38,213 nt of DNA from SXXH01 sp041165735 (GCA_046341775.1 JBKDQQ010000069.1:1-38213), one strand, 5' to 3'. Numbered from the stretch's first letter, positions 15,601 to 23,539 are shown. Translations and numbers: made by a program. The notes: generated by a model from the sequence alone, not told the origin.

Positions 15601-18092
15601 ACGGAAGCACCTCGTTGGTGGACGAGGGGCGCGTCTACATCTTCCACGGCTCGGCGACCGGGCCGGCCCAAAGCCCCAACCTCGTGCTCGCCGGCGGCCA
15701 GGCCGGCGCGCAGTACGGGTTCGTCGTCTCCACGGCCGGCGACCTCAACGCCGACGGCTACTCCGATGTGCTGTTGACGTCGCGCTATTGGGATGCGAGC
15801 GCCGTGAACGAGGGGCGCGCCTTCGCCTACCTCGGATCGGCCTCCGGAGCGCTCTCCACCGCCTACTGGGAAGGTGAAATCGGCCAGAGCAACTCCGAGT
15901 TCGGCATCAGTTGCGCGGGTGCCGGCGACATCAACGCCGACGGCTTCGGCGACCTGCTCGTCGGCGCGCTCGACTTCGAGTTCCTCGCGCCTCAAGCCGG
16001 AGCCGCCTTCCTGTATTGCGGCAACGGCATCGTGCGTGGTGGTCCGCCGCTCGTCATGCGCCAACTCCGCCAAGGTGGCGCTTCGATCCCCGCGCAAGCA
16101 GGCATTCCCGAGGTCGACTACCGCCTGCAAGCCCTCGCGGCGGGACACAACGGCGCGAACACGGCCGGTGGACGCGCCAAGGTGCGTCTCGCCACCGAAC
16201 AACGCGGGCCGGGCGAAGCCTTCGCGGGCACGCAGTTGCCGCTCGGGCCGCAAGCCGAGATCGGAGCGAGCGGCGCGGAAGTGCGCCTCGAGGCGAACAT
16301 CCGAGGCACGACTTCGGGACTGAACCGTTGGCGCGCACGGGTGAAGACGAACCTCATCGCCTTCCCGCATGGCATCTGGCTGTCGCTGCCGTCCAACGGT
16401 TGGCGCGAGCTCGACCTGCGGACGCCGCGCGATTGCAACGCCAACGGCGTGCCTGACGCGCAGGAACTCGCCACGAGCGATTGCAACGGCAACGGCACGG
16501 TCGACTCGTGCGACATCGCCAACGGCGGCGCCGCCGATTGCGACGCGGACGGCTTGCTGGATTCGTGCGAGATCGCCGCGGGTGAGCGCGACTTCTACGG
16601 CCGCAACGGGACGGCCATCGTGTGCGCGCCGGACGGCGTGCCCGATTCGTGCCAAGCGAGTCCGCCGGTCGCCGATTGCGAAAATGACGGCATCCCGAAC
16701 GTGTGCGAGATCGCCGCGGGCGCGCGAGACACGTACGGCGCGACGGGCCAGACGGTGACCTCGTGCGTCGCCGATGGCGTGCCCGACAGCTGCCAGCAAG
16801 TGCCCGACTGCGACCTGGACGGCGCGCCGAACTTCTGCGAGATCCAAGGTGGCGGCGAACGCGACCGGTACGGCTGGAACGGAACGACCTACACCTGCGC
16901 CCCGGACGGGATTCCCGACAGTTGCCATATGCCGCCCGTTGGTTGGGACTGCGACAACGACGGGTTGCCGAACTTCTGCGAGATCCAAGGCGGCGCCGCC
17001 GATCGCTACGGCTTCAACGGCCAGACCTTCACCTGCCTGCCGGACGGCGTGCCCGATAGTTGCCAGACGCCTTCCTTCCCGTGGGACTGCGACAACGACG
17101 GCACTCCGACCTTCTGCGAGATCGCCGGCGGAGCGTTGGACTTGTATGGCTACAACGGGTCGACCTTCACGTGCGCCCCGGATGGAGTGCAGGACAGTTG
17201 CCAGACGCCTTCGTTCCCGTGGGATTGCGACGGCGACGGCGCACCGAACTTCTGCGAGATCCAGCAAGGATCGCGCGATGTGTACGGACTCGTGGGCGGC
17301 ACCGTGGTGTGCCAACCCAACGGCGTGCCCGACACTTGCGAGCCCGCGCCCGATTGCGACATGGACGGGTTGCCGAACCTGTGCGAGCTGGCCACGCAGC
17401 CCGATTGCAACGGCAACGGCATCCAGGACAGCTGCGACATCGCGAGCGGCTTCGCGCAGGACTGCAACGCCAACACCATCCCCGACTCGTGCGACCTGGC
17501 GGCTGGTGCGGCGGACTGCAACCAGAACCAGCGCCCCGACTCGTGCGACATCGCCAGCGGCGTGTCGCAGGACGCCAACTCGAGCCAGATCCCGGACGAG
17601 TGCGAAGCGACGTACACGCCGTACTGCTTCGGACTGGGTGGCGGCGCGTGTCCGTGCGGCAATGTGTCGACGCAGCCGGGCAACGGTTGCCCGAACGCGC
17701 TGAATCCCGCGGGCGCCAACCTGCGCGCCACGGGCTTGCCCAGCGCGCAGTTCTGCACGCTGCAACTGCAGGGCAGCGGCATGCCGCCCACGGCGACCGT
17801 GCTCTACTTCCAAGGCACCGCGGTGCAGAGTGGCGGCAACGGCATCGCCTTCGGCGACGGCTTGCGCTGCGCCACGGGCACCGTGCTGCGCCTGGGCATC
17901 GCGACGAACGCCAATGGAGCCTCGACCTTCCCGCCGCCCGGCCCCCTGCGCATCTCGGTGCTGGGCCAGATCCCCGCCTCTGGCGGCGTGACGCGCTACT
18001 ACCAAGGCTGGTACCGCGACCAGAATCCCAACTTCTGCACGGCGAGCCGCTTCAACTTGACGAACGGCTTGGCGGTGCCGTGGTTGCCGTGA
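12696..18092 (+). CDS. Giant secreted FG-GAP / Cys-Asp repeat protein (1798 aa)
   Basis: A signal peptide (about residues 1-25, hydrophobic core LTAAGLLLSVIA) is followed by a beta-rich N-terminal region. Fourteen FG-GAP/integrin-alpha-type repeats follow (about 235-1110), spaced near 63 aa, each with a calcium-type loop such as GDVNGDGYADIVVGAP. A linker (about 1110-1245) leads to an array of DCNGNG..DSCDIASG units (1246-1635), thrombospondin-3-like and rich in Asp and Cys. Six of these are extended to ~45 aa by an insert of the form YG.NG.T.TC.PDGVPDSCQ. The last ~160 residues start YCFGLGGGACPCGN, a C-terminal module I associate with large secreted planctomycete proteins. The role is probably cell-surface adhesion or matrix with calcium-stabilised folding. 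The opposite strand is open for 1979 codons, which is a composition artefact. Confidence 0.93.
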   Translation: MHILNPLQLTAAGLLLSVIAPSTADRFQAAEPVSADTKPDWVAAVSEAIVLDEYAYTLDGRIARAPNRGQGLRSSISSEGLIVEQREESAAWSLSLRTKSYGAKDDAQPLASGHPAVRGNRVEVPRGPLVEWYLNDQRGIEHGWTLLEAPAPEVWIGLEVSGVQLALSDDGLGGTYRTGDGVVRVRMAGLRAWDAEGRPVAARFESGRDGAGVRVDLRGARLPVTVDPVLTGPAWLVESNQNGAALGFSVASAGDVNGDGISDAVVGVPNYDNGQTDEGRVYVYHGSATGLATTPAATFESNQAGALFGSAVAGLGDLNGDGYGEIAVGAPNYDAGQTDEGVVFVYVGGAGGSTDIGSIGLQVDQAAANFGSTVAALGDASGDGVPDLIVGAPNYDFGQTNEGVAFIFRGTGVASTVNLQWTLLQNINNATAPNAAFGTAVAGAGDVNRDGIMDVVVGSPSYSDGQANEGAAYVWHGRAWSFGAAPGPNWIYESQQAGARFGWSVSGAGDVNSDGYADIIVGAPQGTNGAPLAGEGLAFVFAGSASGMPLTGALWLGQVDQAGAGFGTSVSTAGDVNGDGYADIVVGAPDWDGDLSNEGRVVLHLGGPNGPALQPSLSFEGDIAGAGLGGALAGLGDANNDGFGDIVVGARGYANGQVGEGQARAYYGASFNVSSGPIWNELGLQANGDYATSIAMVGDLNGDGYSDFIVSAYREDLTGAGLNEGRVYVYRGGPFSIAPVLLGVVNGITADDALVTNDQFGNCVAGAGDVNGDGYDDFIVGARLAEDGQADEGKVYVFHGAATGFNSTPAAVLQINQAGANFGHWVSGAGDVNGDGYADIVVGAHLYDGPQGSNTGGAWLHLGGASGVSSNFAWSAAGSASNLNFGANVAAAGDVNGDGYADVLVGSYDSTTLGQGAARLYYGSAAGLGAPAWGYTTAQNQAHISAVAGLGDINGDGYSDIALGSPQYDGSTSLVDEGRVYIFHGSATGPAQSPNLVLAGGQAGAQYGFVVSTAGDLNADGYSDVLLTSRYWDASAVNEGRAFAYLGSASGALSTAYWEGEIGQSNSEFGISCAGAGDINADGFGDLLVGALDFEFLAPQAGAAFLYCGNGIVRGGPPLVMRQLRQGGASIPAQAGIPEVDYRLQALAAGHNGANTAGGRAKVRLATEQRGPGEAFAGTQLPLGPQAEIGASGAEVRLEANIRGTTSGLNRWRARVKTNLIAFPHGIWLSLPSNGWRELDLRTPRDCNANGVPDAQELATSDCNGNGTVDSCDIANGGAADCDADGLLDSCEIAAGERDFYGRNGTAIVCAPDGVPDSCQASPPVADCENDGIPNVCEIAAGARDTYGATGQTVTSCVADGVPDSCQQVPDCDLDGAPNFCEIQGGGERDRYGWNGTTYTCAPDGIPDSCHMPPVGWDCDNDGLPNFCEIQGGAADRYGFNGQTFTCLPDGVPDSCQTPSFPWDCDNDGTPTFCEIAGGALDLYGYNGSTFTCAPDGVQDSCQTPSFPWDCDGDGAPNFCEIQQGSRDVYGLVGGTVVCQPNGVPDTCEPAPDCDMDGLPNLCELATQPDCNGNGIQDSCDIASGFAQDCNANTIPDSCDLAAGAADCNQNQRPDSCDIASGVSQDANSSQIPDECEATYTPYCFGLGGGACPCGNVSTQPGNGCPNALNPAGANLRATGLPSAQFCTLQLQGSGMPPTATVLYFQGTAVQSGGNGIAFGDGLRCATGTVLRLGIATNANGASTFPPPGPLRISVLGQIPASGGVTRYYQGWYRDQNPNFCTASRFNLTNGLAVPWLP
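17058..17231 (+). repeat. Near-identical 138-bp tandem duplication inside the Cys/Asp array
   Basis: The block around 17058-17093 (AGTTGCCAGACGCCTTC then TTCCCGTGGGA-TGCGAC) recurs 138 bases later at 17196-17231 with only about two changes over 36 bases. This marks a recent in-frame duplication of one 46-aa unit. Confidence 0.7.
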
Positions 18093-18396
18093 AGGCGCGC
18101 GTGTCCTGAATATTTGACACCGAACCGGCGCGGCGGCGAACCCGCCCGCCGGTTCGGGTCGCGTGCAGGTCTTCGTTCCCCGGCGCGCCGCGGGCCTTGT
18201 CCGGCCAGCATGCCGCTGCGCGGGCCGCCCGGGGCCACGGCCGTCCCATCGACTGGCTAGGGGTTGGATCCCGTCCGGGATGTGGTGGCATCCGCCTGCG
18301 GAATCCCGATTCCGGCGGACCATGGGGTTCCTTGCGGTGTACGGTTGTTCCGAGCCTAGTCTGCTTCGACCAACCAACCACAAGCCGGAGCCCGCC
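18093..18396. other. Intergenic region (304 bases) between the giant gene and the small secreted gene
   Basis: It holds the terminator-like hairpin at 18120-18157 and no gene. A weak promoter-like TTGCGG (18332-18337) lies 17 bases ahead of CCTAGT (18355-18360), upstream of the 172-aa gene; the -35 resembles the tRNA-Val promoter but the -10 is poor. Confidence 0.45.
18120..18157 (+). terminator. Long hairpin after the giant gene, no U-tract
   Basis: CCGAACCGGCG (18120-18130) pairs perfectly with CGCCGGTTCGG (18147-18157). Inside, GGCGG (18132-18136) pairs with CCGCC (18142-18146), giving a nearly continuous 16-bp stem with one bulged C and a 5-base loop, 27 bases after the stop codon. No T-run follows. 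Confidence 0.55.
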
Positions 18397-18915
18397 ATGC
18401 CTGTCGCCAAGTTGACCGTCTCCCTGCTGGGTGCCTTCGGGCTCGTCTGCGCCGCCGGGCTGCTCATGTCCCAGAGCAGCCAAGTCTCGCCTGCGGCCCA
18501 GATCTCGGTGCCGCGCCAATGCGTGGTGAACATCTGCCAACTCGCGCCTGCCACGGGCGGAAATTTGGTGCAGATCCCGCCGGGAAGCCACTACATCGTG
18601 CGCAACGTTCCCACCGACCAGTGGTTGACCATCAGCCAGATGGAGGTCCTCAAGGACGACACCAACGCCGCGCTGATCGCCGTCGGGGAGCTCTACAACG
18701 GCGCGTTGACGCCCAAGTGCGCGTTCACGACGCAGATCGGTCGGGACGTGTCCACCGCCAGCAATCCCGCCTTGCTCAACTCGCCCGGGCGCTCCCAGGC
18801 GTTGGGATGGACCTTCCGTCCCGGTTCCTCGCTCGTCCTGATGAATCGCAGCAACCAGAGCATCATCGCCGCGATCAACGGCGTGATCGCGATGGGCTAC
18901 GAATCGCGCTTCTGA
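18397..18915 (+). CDS. Small secreted protein of unknown function (172 aa)
   Basis: The start is the ATG at 18397, with GGAG six bases upstream; the frame upstream of it is not protein-like. A signal peptide or single anchor covers residues 1-28 (LTVSLLGAFGLVCAAGLLMS). The mature part is short, mixed beta, with three Cys (two at about 49 and 54 in CVVNICQL) and the segment GNLVQIPPGSHYIVRNVPTDQWLTIS cut across two strands. I do not recognise a family. The hydrophobic C-terminal stretch SIIAAINGVIAMGYESRF is too short and polar to be a clear anchor. It follows the giant FG-GAP gene on the same strand, separated by a strong hairpin, so it is probably independently transcribed; both products are exported. 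Confidence 0.8.
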   Translation: MPVAKLTVSLLGAFGLVCAAGLLMSQSSQVSPAAQISVPRQCVVNICQLAPATGGNLVQIPPGSHYIVRNVPTDQWLTISQMEVLKDDTNAALIAVGELYNGALTPKCAFTTQIGRDVSTASNPALLNSPGRSQALGWTFRPGSSLVLMNRSNQSIIAAINGVIAMGYESRF

Positions 18916-18955
18916 AACCGCTCCTTCGTGTGGTGGCTTGCGCGTGGACGGGGTG

Positions 18956-20386
18956 CTACCCGTCCTTCGGCGGCCTCTGCGCGTCCTCGTTCCACCACGC
19001 GCGCAGCTTGGCGACCGCGGCCGCGCGGATGGCGGGTTCGGCGGTCGGAGTCCATCCCAACGCGTCCAGGCTGTGGCGCTGGTAGGGCCGGGTGGCGAGC
19101 AGGACCTTGGCGATCGCCTGGCCGGCGTTGGTGCGCACGAAGAGTTCGGGCGATTCGAGCGCGTCGAACAGCACGGGCAGGCTTGCGTCGCGGCGGAACT
19201 CGCCGAGCACGCGCACGGCTTCGGTGCGCTGCGGGCCTTCCACGGCCGCGAGCTGTTCGAGGCGCTCCAGCCCGCTCTCGTCGTCCATGCGACGGAGGAT
19301 GTCGCACACGGCGACGAACAACGCATCGTCGGCGCCGCGCAACAGGCCGCGCAGGCGCTCCTTGGGAAGCCAGTCGGGCCGCGCGACGAGCGCATCCAAG
19401 GCGGCGCGCGCGCGGGCTTGGTCCTTGCCGTCGAGCAACTCCGCCACGCGTTCCAGGTCCTTGGCCTCGCCGAAGGTGCCCACGAGCCGGATCGCCTGCA
19501 GCGCCACCGCGAGATTGTCGGCCTGCGCCAGCTCGCCGATGGCCGCGGCGAGCTCCGGCGGCAACCAAGAAGCTCGTTCCAAGAAGAGGCTCGCCTCGGC
19601 CAACGCGGTCGGCTTTTCGCGCAGGAGGCGCGCCAACTCGACGCCCGCCTCCGCCGCGCCGTTGGCGACGAGGAAGGACAAGAGCTTGGCGCGCGCGGGG
19701 TGCGCGGCATCGGCGGCGCGCGCGCGCGCCAAGGCGACGGACTTGCCGTCCTCCGCGTAGAGCAGCAGCCACAGCGCGTCGCCCACGAGCGCGGCCGGCG
19801 CGTCTGGTGCGAGGAACTCGCGCACCAAGGCGAGGACCGCCTCGTCGCGGAGGCCGTGCAGTCTTTGGAGGCAAGCGCGGCGCAGGGCGATCGGCGCATC
19901 CTTGCGCCGCAAGGGACCTGCGATGTGCGCCAAGTGGCGCGTCTCGCCGACGCGGTGCAGCCACGCGGCGGCGCCCAACTCGACCAGCGGCGACTTCGAG
20001 TCGAGCCATGCGCGCAGCACGGGCAACTTGGCGTCGTCGGGGTAGGCGATGACGAGGTTCAATGCCTGGCCTTGGCCCTCGAGGCCGAAGCCCTCGATGG
20101 CCGCGACGACGAGCGGCAGCGCGGCAGGGGGCTTCTCGCGCAGCAGCACCAGGAATGCGTCGTTCGAGGTGGGCCAATCCCTGCTCCCGAGATCGTCGAC
20201 CAATTGCGCGAGCCGCTGGCGCTCGGCGGGCGAGGCTTGTTGTCCTGCGCGCTCGGCGGGCTGCGTCGGCGCCGCCAGCGCTCGGCTGGCCGCCAGCGCC
20301 GCGACGACGCAGGCGATCCACGCGAGGCGCGGTGCCGCGCCGCTCGCCAGCGCGCGTGCGAAGGCGTTGCGCGAGTCGGGCATCAT
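18956..20386 (-). CDS. Secreted HEAT-repeat protein
   Basis: The 476-aa product starts MMPDSRNAFARALASG; I take the first Met because GAGGA sits seven bases upstream. A signal peptide with hydrophobic core LAWIACVVAALAASRALA (about 21-38) is followed entirely by helical repeats of HEAT/PBS-lyase style, for example LPVLRAWLDSKSPLVELGAAAWL, ALVGDALWLLLYAED and LPVLFDALESPELFVRTNAGQAIAKVL. Such solenoids act as protein-binding scaffolds; no catalytic residues are seen. It ends LRAWWNEDAQRPPKDG. Its start codon overlaps the stop of the upstream VWA-like gene (ATGA), so the two are translationally coupled and probably work together outside the cytoplasm. Confidence 0.87.
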   Translation of the reverse strand: MMPDSRNAFARALASGAAPRLAWIACVVAALAASRALAAPTQPAERAGQQASPAERQRLAQLVDDLGSRDWPTSNDAFLVLLREKPPAALPLVVAAIEGFGLEGQGQALNLVIAYPDDAKLPVLRAWLDSKSPLVELGAAAWLHRVGETRHLAHIAGPLRRKDAPIALRRACLQRLHGLRDEAVLALVREFLAPDAPAALVGDALWLLLYAEDGKSVALARARAADAAHPARAKLLSFLVANGAAEAGVELARLLREKPTALAEASLFLERASWLPPELAAAIGELAQADNLAVALQAIRLVGTFGEAKDLERVAELLDGKDQARARAALDALVARPDWLPKERLRGLLRGADDALFVAVCDILRRMDDESGLERLEQLAAVEGPQRTEAVRVLGEFRRDASLPVLFDALESPELFVRTNAGQAIAKVLLATRPYQRHSLDALGWTPTAEPAIRAAAVAKLRAWWNEDAQRPPKDG

Positions 20387-22056
20387 CCGCCGGTCCTCGG
20401 ACCCGATCCGCCGCTCGAACCGCCGCCGCGCGCGGGTCGCGCCCCGCCCGTCTTCGGGTTCGACTCGGTTGCGCCCTTCGACTTGGGTCGCACGCGTGAT
20501 TCGACGGCGAGCCCGCTCCAGGTCAAGTGGAAGTACGCGACGCCCGCGCGGTGGATGGCGACCGCCCATGGACCATGCGCATGGCGCGCCATGTACGCGT
20601 CGAACTCGGACTCCAGCAACTTCAACTCGGCGCGCACCGCATCGCCACCCGGCAAGCGTTGGGCGTGGAAGTGGTCGACGCCGTGGCACAGCGTGCGGTT
20701 GTTCCATCCCGTGCCCGCCACCCTGCCGGAGCCGATGTGCGGCGTGACCTCCGGTGGCTCGTACAGCGCATCTTCGTCCAGCATCCTCGGCGCCAGCTCG
20801 CGCGACCATGCCGCGTACAAGAGCAGGTTCGCCTTCGTGAGCCGCAGCATGACGCGCGTGTACTCGGCGATGGCGCGTTGGCGCGGCGCGCCCGCGTCCG
20901 GCGCGATCTTGGCGAGGTCCGCGTCGAGCGCCTCGAGGATGCGCTGCGCGTCCTTGGCCGCTTGCTCGGCCTTGGCCGCGTTGCGCGCGGGGTTGGCGCC
21001 GCTGAACAAGAGTTGGCGACCGGTCGCGGCCGAGTCCGTGCCCGCGGGCTCCGTGCCCTTGGGCGGAGCGCCGCTGACGAGTCCGGCCTTGAGGCTCGCG
21101 TTCCACGCCGCGAGCGTGGCGCGGTGCCACGGGTCGGCGGCCAGTTCGCGCAGCACATCGTCGCGCGCCGCCGCGCTCGGCGCGACCTCGGCCAGCCGCG
21201 CGCGAGAGTAGACCTCGTCGGGCGCGATGTGGTCGCCGCTGCACGCGACGCAAACGGCCATCGGCGCGCACAGATGTTCTCCGCCACCCGAGGCCGAATA
21301 GACATGCACGCGACCGCCCGCGACGGCCGCGAGGCGATTGAGTCCCCAAGCCGCGTGTCCGGCGGGCGTCACCTCGTTGGCGACGGCTTGCTGGAACAAC
21401 CAGCCGAAGGGCAGATCGACCACGGCGCTGTCGCCGCCATGGAACTCGGTGCCCTTGGGCTTGTCCGCGTCGCGCCGCCACGCCCAGTACGTGTCGGCGA
21501 CATAGGCTTCGCCGGCGAGGATGTGCAAGCGCACGCCGATGCCACGCAGGCGCGCCGCCGTCGCTTCCACGTCGTCCTCCGCGTCGCCGTTGTCCAGCGT
21601 CGCCAGCAGCACGACCTTCTCGCCCGAACGCGTCGCCACCGGGCCGACGAAATCGCGCAGCTCGGCGTAGATGTTCTTGATGCGCTCGTCCTCGGTCTCG
21701 AGCGCCTTGGCGACGGCTTGCTTGACCGCCTCGATGTCGCCGGTGTCGACGAGCACCGGCTTGTCTTCCCCGAGGCGCTGCACGGTGAAGCGCGTGCGGC
21801 CGAGCTTGTCGCCATGGCGGTCGAGCGCCGCTGTGAAGGCCGATTCGAAGCCGCTCGACTTCAAGGCGCGCGTCGCGTCGAGCAGCAGGGCCACGTTGCG
21901 ATTGTCTTCCTCCTTGCCCAAGTCGGGCGGGAGGCAGCGATCGAACATGTGCGCGAGGCCGCGCCAAGGTTCGGTCACCTCGTGGGCGGTGGGCTTGACC
22001 TGGGCCTCGACGACGGGGCTGCACAGGACGAGCAAGGCCAGCGAGCGGAGGAGCAT
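20383..22056 (-). CDS. Secreted VWA-like protein of unknown function
   Basis: This 557-aa protein has a short signal peptide (MLLRSLALLVLCSPVVEA). Residues about 53-190 resemble a von Willebrand factor A fold: NVALLLDATRALKSSGF, later VVLLATLDNGDAEDD and a final GVRLHILAGE. The usual MIDAS DxSxS is replaced by DATRA, so metal binding may be lost or altered. The central part contains AVCVACSGDHIAP, and a long helical segment follows (NAAKAEQAAKDAQRILEALD). The C-terminus ends in a Gly/Ser/Arg-rich tail. I do not recognise a named family for the remainder. It is the first gene of a two-gene unit with the HEAT-repeat protein, sharing a 4-base ATGA overlap. Confidence 0.83.
   Translation of the reverse strand: MLLRSLALLVLCSPVVEAQVKPTAHEVTEPWRGLAHMFDRCLPPDLGKEEDNRNVALLLDATRALKSSGFESAFTAALDRHGDKLGRTRFTVQRLGEDKPVLVDTGDIEAVKQAVAKALETEDERIKNIYAELRDFVGPVATRSGEKVVLLATLDNGDAEDDVEATAARLRGIGVRLHILAGEAYVADTYWAWRRDADKPKGTEFHGGDSAVVDLPFGWLFQQAVANEVTPAGHAAWGLNRLAAVAGGRVHVYSASGGGEHLCAPMAVCVACSGDHIAPDEVYSRARLAEVAPSAAARDDVLRELAADPWHRATLAAWNASLKAGLVSGAPPKGTEPAGTDSAATGRQLLFSGANPARNAAKAEQAAKDAQRILEALDADLAKIAPDAGAPRQRAIAEYTRVMLRLTKANLLLYAAWSRELAPRMLDEDALYEPPEVTPHIGSGRVAGTGWNNRTLCHGVDHFHAQRLPGGDAVRAELKLLESEFDAYMARHAHGPWAVAIHRAGVAYFHLTWSGLAVESRVRPKSKGATESNPKTGGARPARGGGSSGGSGPRTGG
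20394..20398 (-). promoter_or_regulatory. Ribosome binding site GAGGA for the HEAT-repeat gene
   Basis: GAGGA lies inside the end of the VWA-like gene, seven bases before the first of two tandem ATG codons. It supports the start at 20386 and hence the ATGA stop/start overlap. Confidence 0.6.
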
Positions 22057-22435
22057 GGCGCACGGACAGTGTAGCGCCCCGGTTCCTGACGCAGTTCTTG
22101 CCTGATTTCCAAGGCTTGCCTGCTGCAGAGGTGCGCGCGGCGCTCGTCAGGAAGGTGCCGGGGGACTCGGCGCGCCTGCGACGCAGCCGCGGCGCATCGG
22201 GCCCGTCCGGCTCGGATGCCGCGGGTGGCTGGTCGGGCGCCGACTCGACGACCGCCGCGCGTCGCCGACCCGGTCCGTTCTCCGGTCGTCGGTCTCGGCC
22301 TTCGTCCCTCCCGGGCCGCTGGCCGGTCCCGGGCGGGCGGCTGCAAGGCCCGATCTGGTCGCAGACGGGTCCCCATCCATCCACCGCGCGACGATCGACA
22401 AGTCCAACCACACCTACCAAGCAAGGAACCAAACC
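22057..22435. other. Divergent intergenic region (379 bases)
   Basis: It separates the VWA-HEAT unit (minus) from the DUF669-like gene (plus). No gene is supported. A 9-bp inverted repeat CGACGACCG (22246-22254) / CGGTCGTCG (22283-22291) with a 28-base spacer could be an operator but is not unlikely by chance at this GC content. No convincing promoter was seen. Confidence 0.45.
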
Positions 22436-23539
22436 ATGAAGTTCGACTTCACCAATGTGGACGATGTCCAGTCCTTCGTGAGCGTGCCGCCCGGCCGGCA
22501 CGTGTGCAGGGTGACGGAGGTGCGTCCCGGCGTGGCCCGCGATGGCAGCACCCGCTGGACCTTCCGCCTCGAGGTGGTCGGTGGCGTGCATCACGGCCGC
22601 ACGGCCGCTTGGGACTCCCTGACATGGAGCGACCGCGGCGTGGCCCGCGTGCGGCATGTGCTCAAGGGCTTGGGCGTTTCCACGCAGGGTGTGGTCGAGA
22701 TCGAGCCGCAGGACCTCGTTGGGCGCCGGGCCGAGGTGCAAGTGCAACTCGAGGAACGCGAGAACCCGCAAACGGGGCGACGCGAGATGCGCACGCGTGT
22801 CCCCTATGCCGGCTACGAACCGATCGATGACGGACACGCGGACGATGCGTCAAGCCAAGCGCTGCCCGATGCCGCGCCGTCCGTCGACGCGCACGAGACC
22901 CGGTCGCCCCGCTCCGTGCCATTCGCGCCGCAGATGGACGAAGACGGTCCGTCGCGGCGCTCCGGCGCCTTCGCGGGCCATGACCTTTCGCGCTTCCTGT
23001 CGAATTCCTCGGTCGAGGACGACGAGGCCGAGCTCGAGGCCGAGCCAGGGGCCCACCTCGCGCAAGGAACCCACGAGTCGTCGCCCGCGCGCACGGGAGG
23101 CCGCGCCTACGCACCGCCGGATCTCGGCGGACCTGTGCAGCGTGGGCTGGCCCATCTGGTGTCCGAGTCTGCTTCCTCCGTCGGCGCCTCCGACGAGCAA
23201 GTCTGGGGGTGTGCTGCGCGATCCGGCGCCGATGATCTCGAGGCTGCGCTGGTCGACGATCGGGCAGGGTGGAACCAGGACCCGGCGCTGTGCGCACCTG
23301 CCCCTGGCGATCCGCAGGACGGCTTCGGCTCGAGAAGCGCCGATCTCGGCGCTGCGCAGAGTGGACCTGGCTCGACCGCCGGCGCGGATGGCATCGCACC
23401 ACCGGCGAAACGCCGTCCCGGGCGGCCGCGCAAGCATCCGCTGCCGCCGGGCCAGATGCCCGCGCCTACCAAGTCGTCACCTGCGGGCGATGCCCCCAAG
23501 CGACGCGGACGCAAGCCCAAGAACCAAGACAGGGCTTGA
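22436..23539 (+). CDS. DUF669-like (phage-type, OB-fold) protein with two C-terminal AT-hooks
   Basis: The start is the ATG at 22436, preceded by an AAGGA-type site. Residues 1-130 (MKFDFTNVDDVQSF.. PPGRHVCRVTEVRPG..GSTRWTF, then WDSLTWSDRGVARVRHVLKGLG and IEPQDLVGRRAEVQVQLEER) follow the pattern of DUF669, a family mostly known from phage recombination and replication loci. About 190 residues of acidic, low-complexity linker follow. The tail carries two AT-hook motifs, RRPGRPRK (326-333) and RRGRKPK (356-362), which bind the minor groove of AT-rich DNA. The likely role is binding DNA, perhaps single- and double-stranded, in repair, recombination or nucleoid structure. There are no phage genes nearby, so it seems a resident gene. 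The DUF669 call is by pattern only. Confidence 0.8.
   Translation: MKFDFTNVDDVQSFVSVPPGRHVCRVTEVRPGVARDGSTRWTFRLEVVGGVHHGRTAAWDSLTWSDRGVARVRHVLKGLGVSTQGVVEIEPQDLVGRRAEVQVQLEERENPQTGRREMRTRVPYAGYEPIDDGHADDASSQALPDAAPSVDAHETRSPRSVPFAPQMDEDGPSRRSGAFAGHDLSRFLSNSSVEDDEAELEAEPGAHLAQGTHESSPARTGGRAYAPPDLGGPVQRGLAHLVSESASSVGASDEQVWGCAARSGADDLEAALVDDRAGWNQDPALCAPAPGDPQDGFGSRSADLGAAQSGPGSTAGADGIAPPAKRRPGRPRKHPLPPGQMPAPTKSSPAGDAPKRRGRKPKNQDRA

Noticed and set aside
12615..18554. A 1979-codon open frame antisense to the giant gene
   Set aside because: It is open because the sense gene avoids the codons that would make antisense stops. Its translation is Arg/Val/Ala/His-rich shadow repeats with no domain, while the sense strand has clear FG-GAP repeats and a signal peptide.
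22246..22291. A 9-bp inverted repeat as operator or terminator
   Set aside because: The spacer is 28 bases and such matches are expected by chance in GC-rich DNA; kept only as a note in the intergenic entry.
20387..22837. N-terminal extension of the HEAT-repeat frame up to 22837
   Set aside because: The extension is an out-of-frame shadow of the VWA-like gene and antisense of the DUF669-like gene; the GAGGA site and signal peptide place the start at 20386.
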